Assembly: GCA_025455635.1 (NCBI GenBank)
Contig: JALOMF010000159.1
Span: 1 to 8,451 of the forward strand
Origin: Saprospiraceae bacterium
Lineage (GTDB): Bacteria > Bacteroidota > Bacteroidia > Chitinophagales > Saprospiraceae
DNA: 8,451 nt
Direction of reading: 5' to 3'
Part shown: positions 1-5,646 of the stretch, one piece after another
Layout: every line of letters begins with the position of its first letter
How positions within the stretch are numbered: the stretch's first letter is position 1
Translations under genes and position numbers: made by a program
The notes under the pieces: model-generated
The model's database searches: none
What the model saw: only the letters and a program-made list of their open reading frames with translations
What the model was told of the DNA's origin: nothing

Positions 1-1
1 C

Positions 2-1177
2 GCCGCGCATGCAGCCATTCCATCCACGGAAAAACAGAAAAACCTAGGTAAAATCTTGGTCAAGGAACTGAAAGCAATGGGCATCAGCGACGCCAAGCTC
101 GACAAATACGGCTATGTCTATGCCACCATTCCTTCCAATACCCAAAAATCGGTGCCCACCATTTGCTTCTGCTCCCACATGGATACCTCGCCGGATTGCA
201 GCGGGGAGAACGTAAAGCCCATCGTCCACAAAAACTATCAAGGGCAAGACCTCGTACTACCCGACGACACCAGCCAAATCATCCGGCTGAAAGACCACCC
301 GAACTTGGCAGGGCAAATGCGCAACGACATCGTGACTGCCAGCGGCACTACCCTGCTCGGCGCCGACAACAAGGCTGGCGTCGCCGAAATCATGGACGCT
401 GCCAATTTTTTGATGACCAATCCTAGCGTAAAGCACGGCAACATCAAAATCCTGTTTACCCCGGATGAAGAAATAGGCCGTGGCGTGGATAAGGTTGACT
501 TGAAAAAGTTGGGTGCCAAGTTTGGCTACACAGTGGACGGTGAAAAAGCAGGTAGCTTGGAAGATGAAACGTTTTCAGCCGATGGAGTCCTCATCACCAT
601 TCACGGGGTGAGCGCTCACCCCGGCTATGCCAAGGGGAAAATGGAAAACGCCATCAAGATTGCCAGCGAAATTGTGGCCGCTTTGCCGAAGGAAGGGCTT
701 TCTCCCGAAACCACATCTGGTCGTGAGGGATTCGTGCATCCAGTGGTCATGGAAGGCATGGCCGAAAAGGCGACCATACGCTTCATCATCAGGGATTTTA
801 CGGACGAAAAACTGGTAGAACACGAGGCGGTGCTCCGCAAAATAATGGAAAAGGTCATGAAAAAGTACCCGAACTCTACCGCAGAATTCAAGGTTACTGA
901 GCAATACCGGAACATGAAAAAGGTCTTGGACCAACACCCAGAAGTGCTTGCGAATGCCATCGAGGCCATTAGCAGGGCAGGCTTGCAGCCAATACCATCC
1001 AGCATTCGTGGCGGCACCGATGGCTCCAGGCTCTCGTTCATTGGCTTGCCTTGTCCCAATATCTTTGCAGGAGAACATGCCTTCCACTCGAAGCACGAAT
1101 GGGTGTCCGTGCAGGACATGGAGGCTGCTGTTCGCACGATCGTCCACTTAGCGGCTGTTTGGGAAGAGCGGGCTTAA
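2..1177 (+). CDS. pepT: Peptidase T (tripeptide aminopeptidase), 5'-truncated by the window edge
   Basis: Cytoplasmic M20B-family zinc aminopeptidase that removes the N-terminal residue of tripeptides. The reading frame is open from base 2, and the residues before the TTG at 56 (STEKQKNLGKILVKELKAMG) match the normal PepT N-terminal region. The gene is therefore cut by the window, and TTG 56 is not the start. About 20-25 residues are missing compared with the usual ~410. Counting the codon at base 2 as residue 1, the metal-site motifs are SHMDTSPDCSG (H59, D61), LLGADNKAG (D122, bridging), FTPDEEIGRG (E156/E157), YTVDG (D179) and a C-terminal SKHEW (H365). The family motifs IRGGTDGSRLSF and GLPCPN are also present. 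All catalytic residues are intact. The gene is followed by its own terminator, so it is probably transcribed separately from the lipoprotein gene downstream. The family assignment is firm; the upstream context is not visible. Confidence 0.95.
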   Translation, partial: AAHAAIPSTEKQKNLGKILVKELKAMGISDAKLDKYGYVYATIPSNTQKSVPTICFCSHMDTSPDCSGENVKPIVHKNYQGQDLVLPDDTSQIIRLKDHPNLAGQMRNDIVTASGTTLLGADNKAGVAEIMDAANFLMTNPSVKHGNIKILFTPDEEIGRGVDKVDLKKLGAKFGYTVDGEKAGSLEDETFSADGVLITIHGVSAHPGYAKGKMENAIKIASEIVAALPKEGLSPETTSGREGFVHPVVMEGMAEKATIRFIIRDFTDEKLVEHEAVLRKIMEKVMKKYPNSTAEFKVTEQYRNMKKVLDQHPEVLANAIEAISRAGLQPIPSSIRGGTDGSRLSFIGLPCPNIFAGEHAFHSKHEWVSVQDMEAAVRTIVHLAAVWEERA

Positions 1178-1199
1178 CTGTTTTTTTAGCCCTTTTTTT
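1170..1199 (+). terminator. Intrinsic terminator of pepT
   Basis: GGGCT (1170-1174) pairs with AGCCC (1188-1192), with two further A-T pairs possible across a mismatch. A run of seven T follows at 1193-1199. The left arm covers the last codons and the stop codon of pepT. The stem is short, so termination efficiency is uncertain, but the G/C arms and the T-run fit a Rho-independent terminator. Confidence 0.6.
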
Positions 1200-1362
1200 G
1201 TTACAATTTTCGGTCGAAATAACGCCCCTTAACATTTGGGAGTGAATGGTAATTTTTCTTAACGAAAGGTCACCAAGTCTTAACCAAACCTTAGTAGGTG
1301 TAAGCATTTCGCCCCAGTACATTGTCTCCAAGAAATCATTTTTTCATCAAAACGATACAGCC

Positions 1363-2556
1363 ATGAAAGCAATGCCATTGAAGCTCGCATTTTTTGCCCT
1401 TGTTAGTTTGCTGTTTTTGGGTGCATGCGCCAGCCCAGAAAAATTGCTGGAACGTGGCAATTACGAAGGCGCTATTTCCGCCAGCCTCAAAAAACTTTCA
1501 GGTAAAAAAAACAAAAAAGCGAAGCATGTAAAAGCGCTGGAAGCTGCATTTGAAAAAGCAACGCACTACGACATGCGGGAGATTCAGGTCTTGCAAAAAG
1601 AAAACCGGAGCGAGAACTGGGTAGAAATCAACAAAATCCACCGCCGTATTCAGCGCCGGCAATCGTTGATTGAACCGCTGCTCCCGCTTTATGCCAGCGA
1701 TGGCTACAAGGCTGACTTCAAGTTCGTACGTGTGGAGGAACTGGAACTGGATTCCAAGAAGAAAGCGGCTGACCACTACTATTCCGAAGGCAAACGGTAC
1801 TTGGCCGAGGCCGAGCGTGGGGATAAAGAATCGGCCCGCAAAGCCTACGAAAACTTCGAGGACATTCAACGCTACTACAAAAGCTACAAGGACGAAGACC
1901 GGTTGATGAAAAGGGCCAAACAACTTGGAACTGTGTATGTGCTTTTCAAAATGGAAAATGATAGCCGCACGATTTTGCCCAGGGATTTTGAAAAAGAAAT
2001 CAAAAGAATCAGTGTGCGTGACCTCAACTCCACTTGGCGCACCGTCCACCTGAACCCCGAAGCAAACAACCAGTACGACTACACCGTGGTCATGCGGCTC
2101 ACGCAAATTGAGGTAAGTCCCGACCACGTCAAAGAACGTGAGTACGTGGACGACAAAACCATCGAGGAAGGCTGGGAATACGTGCTGGACAATAACGGAA
2201 ACGTTCGAAAGGACAGTGCTGGGAATGACATCAAGATTCCAAAAAAAGTGCTCATCAAGGCCCGTGTCTTCGAGTCTTATCAGCACAAAGAAGCGCACGT
2301 GGCAGGCCGCCTGGAGTTTTTTGACAACCGGGACAAGGAAATCGTACACACGGAGCCACTCGCTGTGGATGCCATTTTTGAAAACTATGCCGCCAAATTT
2401 GATGGCGACAAACGTGCCCTCACTGAGGATTCAAAGAAAAAAATCGGCAACCAGCCGAGACCATTTCCGAGCAATGAGTCGCTGGTTTTGCAGGCCGCAG
2501 ACTTGCTGAAACCCGTGGTAAAAGATAAAATCGCCCGTAGCAGGGTGATGATTTAA
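1363..2556 (+). CDS. Predicted lipoprotein of unknown function
   Basis: I do not recognise this ~397-residue protein. The ATG at 1363 is chosen because it begins a lipoprotein signal peptide: K2 and K7, a hydrophobic core, then the lipobox LGAC with C22 as the acylation site. The frame is open back to an ATG at 1246, but the extra 39 residues would bury the signal peptide. An ATG at 1372 is also possible. After C22, residues ~25-200 are charged and appear mostly helical. The segment EKLLERGNYEGAISASLKK resembles one TPR-like helix pair, and the alternation of K, E, R and Y is typical of helical repeat or coiled-coil regions. The C-terminal half (from about residue 200) looks rich in beta strand, for example YDYTVVMRLTQIEV and KVLIKARVFES. 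It contains no enzyme motif. It is probably anchored in the outer or inner membrane and faces the periplasm. It sits alone between a terminator on the left and a convergent gene on the right. I found no convincing promoter. Confidence 0.75.
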   Translation: MKAMPLKLAFFALVSLLFLGACASPEKLLERGNYEGAISASLKKLSGKKNKKAKHVKALEAAFEKATHYDMREIQVLQKENRSENWVEINKIHRRIQRRQSLIEPLLPLYASDGYKADFKFVRVEELELDSKKKAADHYYSEGKRYLAEAERGDKESARKAYENFEDIQRYYKSYKDEDRLMKRAKQLGTVYVLFKMENDSRTILPRDFEKEIKRISVRDLNSTWRTVHLNPEANNQYDYTVVMRLTQIEVSPDHVKEREYVDDKTIEEGWEYVLDNNGNVRKDSAGNDIKIPKKVLIKARVFESYQHKEAHVAGRLEFFDNRDKEIVHTEPLAVDAIFENYAAKFDGDKRALTEDSKKKIGNQPRPFPSNESLVLQAADLLKPVVKDKIARSRVMI

Positions 2557-2560
2557 GAAG

Positions 2561-2614
2561 AAATGGAAGCGGCTGGAACCACTTCTCTCCCCAAACCAGC
2601 CGCTTCCATTTTTT
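2561..2614. terminator. Shared terminator between convergent genes
   Basis: A perfect 16-bp inverted repeat, AAATGGAAGCGGCTGG (2561-2576) and CCAGCCGCTTCCATTT (2596-2611), encloses a 19-nt loop. On the + strand it is followed by a T-rich tract (2609-2614), ending the lipoprotein transcript. Read on the - strand, the hairpin lies just after the hom stop codon (2613-2615) and is followed by TTCTTCTT, a weaker tract. It most likely stops both convergent transcripts, more strongly on the + strand. Confidence 0.85.
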
Positions 2615-3815
2615 ATTCTGAAATACCCGTCTCCATCAAAACCAACGAGACCCCTTCCTTTTTCCACCAATCCGAACTCAACAGCTTGCGCAATGAGACA
2701 ATGCCTTTTCGGTAGTGGAACTTCCTACCTGAATAATATTCGTGAATTTCTTCAAATGCATCAACTGGCAGCATTTGCCAATCTTGAAAGCTCACGTAAA
2801 CATTCAGTTTGACATCTTCACAAAGCACAGACGGCTCCTGCAACAGCATTTTCTTGTACTCGTAACGGTAATCGTACCTGAGCGCCGATAGGTCGGCAAG
2901 TATGGCTGATGCCGTGGGGAAGCCACCTGCACCTTTTCCATAAAAAAACTGCTCGTCGGCGAGGGCACTGGTCAGCACCACTCCGTTGTACTCGTTCCGA
3001 ACATTGTGCAGCAAGTGCGGTGGTTTTACGAATTGAGGCAACACAAATGCGGCAATTTGGCCGTTTGCCTGCTTCATGGCCCTGGCCACCAGTTTGATTT
3101 GAGCACCTTGCGCAGCGGCCACTTCACTGTCAATCGGGTTCAAACGGTGGATGCCGTGGCAAAGCAGGCTGGACGGGTGCGCCAAAATTCCGTAAGCATG
3201 TGCCAAGAGCAGGCAAAGCTTGTTCAAGGCATCATGGCCTTCCACGTCGAGCGAGGGGTCACTTTCCGCAAAACCAAGCCGTTGCGCTTCTGCCAAGGCA
3301 TCAGGATACGACAGTTTTTCTTCAAAAAGCTTGGTCAAAATGAAATTGGTGCTGCCATTGATGATGCCCTCCACGCCATGCAGCAGGTCGTTGTCGTAAT
3401 ACTCTTCCAGGTTGCGAATGACCGGAATACTTGCACAGCAGGCCGATTCGTACAGAAGCGGCACATTGTATTTGCGCTGCAATTCGACAAGCTCGGCCAA
3501 ATGTTCTGCCACCATTTTCTTGTTGGCCGTGATGACCGCCTTGCCTCGCATGAGGCTTTCCCGCACAATTTCGATGGCCGCCACTGCATCGTCCGTCATT
3601 TCAACAATGACGTTAATCTCCTCATTGTCAATTAATTGCCATTTGTCAACTGTAAAGAATGCTTCGTCAATATTGCGGGGCTTGTCTGGGTTCTTGATGC
3701 AAATCTTTGAAATACTGGCTTGCAGGGAAGGAGTATGGTTGAGCACTTCGTAAACGGCACTGCCTACCACGCCGTAGCCAAACAGCCCGATGTTGAGCGT
3801 TTTTTGATATGACAT
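2613..3815 (-). CDS. hom: Homoserine dehydrogenase, monofunctional (EC 1.1.1.3)
   Basis: Reduces aspartate semialdehyde to homoserine, the branch point towards methionine and threonine, in the cytoplasm with NAD(P)H. The ATG at 3815 gives 400 residues and places the Rossmann motif GLFGYGVVG (10-18) near the N-terminus, as is usual. The frame extends open to an ATG at 3914, but those 33 residues look like leader sequence. Other motifs are VITANKKMVAEH (K99/K100), YESACCASIPVIR, the family signature GIINGSTNFILTKL and GFAESDPSLDVEGHDALNKL. In the last of these, E184, D195 and K199 match the catalytic Glu, Asp and Lys of the family. GKGAGGFPTASAI is near residue 325. No aspartokinase domain is fused. 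The last ~85 residues do not show an obvious ACT domain. The gene is transcribed alone towards the shared terminator. The SAM-I riboswitch and terminator upstream place it under methionine/SAM control, suggesting it feeds methionine synthesis (inference). Confidence 0.95.
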   Translation of the reverse strand: MSYQKTLNIGLFGYGVVGSAVYEVLNHTPSLQASISKICIKNPDKPRNIDEAFFTVDKWQLIDNEEINVIVEMTDDAVAAIEIVRESLMRGKAVITANKKMVAEHLAELVELQRKYNVPLLYESACCASIPVIRNLEEYYDNDLLHGVEGIINGSTNFILTKLFEEKLSYPDALAEAQRLGFAESDPSLDVEGHDALNKLCLLLAHAYGILAHPSSLLCHGIHRLNPIDSEVAAAQGAQIKLVARAMKQANGQIAAFVLPQFVKPPHLLHNVRNEYNGVVLTSALADEQFFYGKGAGGFPTASAILADLSALRYDYRYEYKKMLLQEPSVLCEDVKLNVYVSFQDWQMLPVDAFEEIHEYYSGRKFHYRKGIVSLRKLLSSDWWKKEGVSLVLMETGISE

Positions 3816-3953
3816 ATTGAAAGTGAATGGAAAGTGGAATGCCGTTGGGTTCAAGGACATATCGCTTTCAAATGGTGAATGTTTTGTTGTTTCTGGACTC
3901 AATGCACCGAACAATCACCAAGAAAACTGAGTAGGTATTGGCCTTGCCAAATG

Positions 3954-3989
3954 AAAAAGCTCATTCGGCAGGCAGCCGAATGAGCTTTT
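3954..3989 (-). terminator. Intrinsic terminator in the hom leader (riboswitch expression platform)
   Basis: A perfect 15-bp inverted repeat on the - strand, AAAAGCTCATTCGGC (3989-3975) and GCCGAATGAGCTTTT (3969-3955), has a 5-nt loop and is followed by a T-run (3958-3954). It lies about 38 nt downstream of the SAM-I aptamer and about 140 nt upstream of the hom ATG, where a transcription-attenuating S-box terminator would be expected. The stem is symmetric and could also act on the + strand (TTTTAATTTT follows), but no + strand gene leads into it. Confidence 0.88.
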
Positions 3990-4026
3990 AATTTTGAAAA
4001 TCATCAAAACAAAATAACTCACAGCG

Positions 4027-4145
4027 ACTTATCTGCCCCTGCAAACCATGCGGGGTTGGAATTGACACCTTATCCTTGCGAAGCATCGCTCAGACAGGTT
4101 GTCAAGGCGTCATTGGGCCATTTCCCTCAGCCTTTCTTGATAAGT
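4027..4145 (-). promoter_or_regulatory. SAM-I (S-box) riboswitch aptamer upstream of hom
   Basis: The - strand carries the SAM-I consensus in order. P1 is ACTTATC (4145-4139) with GATAAGT (4033-4027). Next come a kink-turn region with GCTGAGGGA, then TGGCCC and ATGA, with P2 closed by GGC (4132-4130) and GCC (4108-4106). P3 is TTGAC (4105-4101) with GTCAA (4066-4062), a bulged A, then ACCT (4099-4096) with AGGT (4070-4067). The conserved AATTCC follows P3. P4 is CCCCGCA (4055-4049) with TGC-A-GGGG (4043-4036), and AGATAAG closes P1. In P3 the usual GGCA/TGCC is replaced by GACA/TGTC, a compensatory change that keeps pairing and supports a functional structure. P3 carries an extra GCGA/TCGC tip hairpin. 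The class binds S-adenosylmethionine and normally switches methionine genes off; hom downstream fits this. Confidence 0.93.
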
Positions 4146-4168
4146 GTTGCGGTTCAATGAACTTGGGA

Positions 4169-4199
4169 CAAAGCTATGCATTCAATCATTTTCCCCAAA
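4169..4199 (-). promoter_or_regulatory. Bacteroidota-type promoter for the riboswitch-hom transcript
   Basis: On the - strand a TTTG -33 box (4199-4196) is separated by 19 nt from TAGCTTTG (4176-4169), a full match to the Bacteroidota -7 consensus TAnnTTTG. Transcription would begin around 4160-4163, about 15-20 nt before riboswitch helix P1. The -33 box starts almost immediately after the hldA stop codon (4203-4201). Spacing and position both fit the primary sigma factor of this phylum. Confidence 0.8.
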
Positions 4200-4200
4200 A

Positions 4201-5208
4201 TCAAACTTGGTTTTTGTAGTGAAAAAATTCGTCCAACAACTGTTGCTTGTTGATGGCCACTACCCCACTTTTTTCCACGACCTGGCCACCAGCCAAGTTG
4301 GCCAATTGTGCTACGTCCATTGGGGAAAACCCTTGGCAAATGGCAAGCGCAGCCATGCTTATCACGGTGTCGCCTGCACCACACGGGTCGGCCACCACCC
4401 TGGCCCGGGTACTCACGATTTCTGAAAAATCGCCATTGTCAAAAAAAAGGCCATGCTCTGAAAGCGTAATCAGGATGTTTTTCGCTGAAGTTTTTGAACG
4501 AATCAACTTCGCAGCTTCACGCAATGAAAAGAGCGAAGGCTCAACGGGCGTTCCGATGGCTTCCCGCACTTCCTTTAAATTGGGCTTGAACAGGGCAGCG
4601 CCTTGGTACGACCAAAAATTGTGGAGCTTGGGGTCAACAAAAATCGGGATGCCCAACGAATGGGCTGCCGAGGAAACCGTTTCAATCACTTCCTTCGTGA
4701 GCACACCTTTATTATAGTCTTGGAAAACCAGACCAGTCACTTTTGCCTCCTGCAATATTTTAGCGGTAGTGTTCAAAAAAAGCGCCCTTTCGAGCACCGT
4801 CAAGTCATGGGTTTGCTCCCTGTCCAATCGGGCTAGCTGTTGCCTACCAGCCATAATCCTGGTCTTCACGGTCGTAACCCGTTCTTTGCTTTTGAGGATG
4901 TACTGGTGCTCAATGCCATGTTGCATCAAGGCTTGAATCAACAGGTCGCCATCGGCGTCATTTCCCACCAAACCTGCCAAAATTGGTGTAGCCCTTAGTG
5001 CCTGAAGGTTGAGCGCCACATTCGCTGCGCCTCCAAGCCTGTCCTCTTGTTTTTCAAACTCAAGCACTGGCACGGGAGCTTCTGGCGAAATACGGGTTGC
5101 CCTACCGAACGTGTAGCGGTCGAGCATGAGGTCGCCCACTATCAAAATCCGCTGTGAATCAAAGTTGAGTGTGGGATTATTGGGAAAGGAAAGGTCGAAA
5201 TCGGGCAT
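4201..5208 (-). CDS. hldA: D-glycero-D-manno-heptose-7-phosphate kinase (HldA / RfaE domain I type)
   Basis: PfkB/ribokinase-family kinase of 335 residues. HldA-type enzymes phosphorylate heptose 7-phosphate at C1 on the way to ADP-heptose for the LPS core. Visible motifs are ILIVGDLMLDRY (21-32), RISPEAPVPVLEFE (39-52) and RLGGAANVALNL (57-68), which is the sugar-binding region, followed by DYNKGVL (164-170), VDPK (191-194), FKPNLKE (207-213), ITLSEHGLF and the PfkB signature DPCGAGDTV (274-282) with catalytic base D280. The GAGD core is intact, although the residues before it (PC) are unusual; E. coli HldE has VT. No nucleotidyltransferase domain follows, so a separate HldC-like partner is expected elsewhere. 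Substrate specificity is inferred: PfkB kinases vary, but RISPEAPVPV and the DYNKGVL-type motif favour the heptose kinases. The gene is single, with no terminator of its own before the hom promoter. Its leader holds a terminator-like hairpin. Confidence 0.88.
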   Translation of the reverse strand: MPDFDLSFPNNPTLNFDSQRILIVGDLMLDRYTFGRATRISPEAPVPVLEFEKQEDRLGGAANVALNLQALRATPILAGLVGNDADGDLLIQALMQHGIEHQYILKSKERVTTVKTRIMAGRQQLARLDREQTHDLTVLERALFLNTTAKILQEAKVTGLVFQDYNKGVLTKEVIETVSSAAHSLGIPIFVDPKLHNFWSYQGAALFKPNLKEVREAIGTPVEPSLFSLREAAKLIRSKTSAKNILITLSEHGLFFDNGDFSEIVSTRARVVADPCGAGDTVISMAALAICQGFSPMDVAQLANLAGGQVVEKSGVVAINKQQLLDEFFHYKNQV

Positions 5209-5221
5209 GTCAAATGTTTAT

Positions 5222-5260
5222 AAAACAAAAAAGCCGACTTCCAATGAAGGAAGCCAGCTT
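5222..5260 (-). terminator. Terminator-like hairpin in the leader of hldA (attenuator or end of a small RNA)
   Basis: On the - strand AAGCTGGCTTCC (5260-5249) pairs over 12 positions with GGAAGTCGGCTT (5242-5231) around a 6-nt loop, followed directly by a T-run (TTTTTTGTTTT, 5232-5222). Two of the pairs are G-U wobbles. These become A-C mismatches if the + strand is transcribed, so the structure is made for the - strand. It ends about 14 nt before the hldA ATG (5208). No gene on the - strand lies upstream for it to terminate. Confidence 0.65.
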
Positions 5261-5383
5261 ATTTAACCCCAAAAAACCAAATCTTAAAAGCAAAATGAAT
5301 TTGCTTGATATTTTAAGTAAGAATACTTTCAAATTTTTGTTTCGCAGCCTGCTTTGTGGCTGCTATTGATTAAATCAACGATG

Positions 5384-5416
5384 CAAAGAAAAGAAGTTTT
5401 TTCCATTGTATCCAAA
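5384..5416 (-). promoter_or_regulatory. Candidate promoter for hldA
   Basis: On the - strand TTTG (5416-5413) is followed after 21 nt by TTTCTTTG (5391-5384), one mismatch from the Bacteroidota -7 box TAnnTTTG. The spacing is plausible. Transcription would start near 5377 and give a leader of about 170 nt containing the hairpins described. The call is weak because T-rich sequence produces near matches easily. Confidence 0.3.
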
Positions 5417-5601
5417 TGTTTTTTCCAATTTCTTTTAAAAAATGTAGTCACAATTGTTAAAATATCAAAACATGTTTCATCAAAGCTAAATTAAAAAATG
5501 TCTAAAATATTGAATTTCATCTAGTTGCAAAAATATTCAACCATCGCTGTCCAAGCTTGAATAGAAATCAAAACATAAAAAAATATTAGCGACGCTTGCC
5601 T

Positions 5602-5609
5602 TACCTTTA
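5602..5609 (+). promoter_or_regulatory. Candidate -7 box for the alkaline phosphatase gene
   Basis: TACCTTTA differs by one base from TAnnTTTG and lies about 40 nt before the GTG start. No TTTG or TTG is seen at the right distance upstream, so this is a weak call. It could depend on an activator or not be a promoter at all. Confidence 0.22.
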
Positions 5610-5646
5610 CATTTTCTTAATGTCAAAATCTTACATTTAAACGAAA

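Larger units (their letters stand above)
5209..5646. other. AT-rich divergent intergenic region without a gene
   Basis: This ~440-bp spacer between hldA (-) and the phosphatase (+) is clearly more AT-rich than the genes. I found no credible coding frame. It contains the hldA-leader hairpin (5231-5260), a nested inverted repeat (AAGCAAA 5288-5294 with TTTGCTT 5300-5306, extendable outward by CTTAA/TTAAG), a GCAGCC/GGCTGC stem (5344-5349 and 5358-5363) and a 13-bp inverted repeat TTGATTAAATCAA (5366-5378). It also contains two direct copies of GTTTTTTCCA 22 bp apart (5396-5405 and 5418-5427), a palindrome AAACATGTTT (5468-5477) and TATTCAA/TTGAATA arms (5534-5540 and 5557-5563). Promoters for both flanking genes must lie here; the candidates are weak. 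Many short repeats are expected by chance at this base composition. Confidence 0.7.

Noticed and set aside
575..1147. Minus-strand open frames inside pepT
   Set aside because: They are antisense to a gene with all its catalytic motifs intact and encode nothing recognisable.
1246..1362. N-terminal extension of the lipoprotein to ATG 1246
   Set aside because: It would place 39 polar residues in front of a typical lipoprotein signal peptide.
1498..2349. Long open frame on the minus strand (283 codons)
   Set aside because: It lies entirely antisense to the lipoprotein gene, has a composition of Phe/Val/His expected from reading Lys/Glu codons backwards, and shows no motif.
3006..3635. Plus-strand open frame of 209 codons inside hom
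   Set aside because: It is antisense to the conserved catalytic region of homoserine dehydrogenase and has no family motif.
3816..3914. N-terminal extension of hom to ATG 3914
   Set aside because: The 33 added residues have no counterpart before the Rossmann motif in the family; the segment is better explained as leader RNA downstream of the terminator.
5481..5488. Minus-strand TAGCTTTG, a perfect -7 match, in the hldA upstream region
   Set aside because: No TTTG or TTG lies about 19-21 nt upstream and the leader would be very long; AT-rich sequence gives such matches by chance.
5546..5563. Possible Pho box (CTGTCC) upstream of the phosphatase
   Set aside because: Only one partial half-site is present; the second repeat with 11-bp spacing expected for a Pho box is missing.
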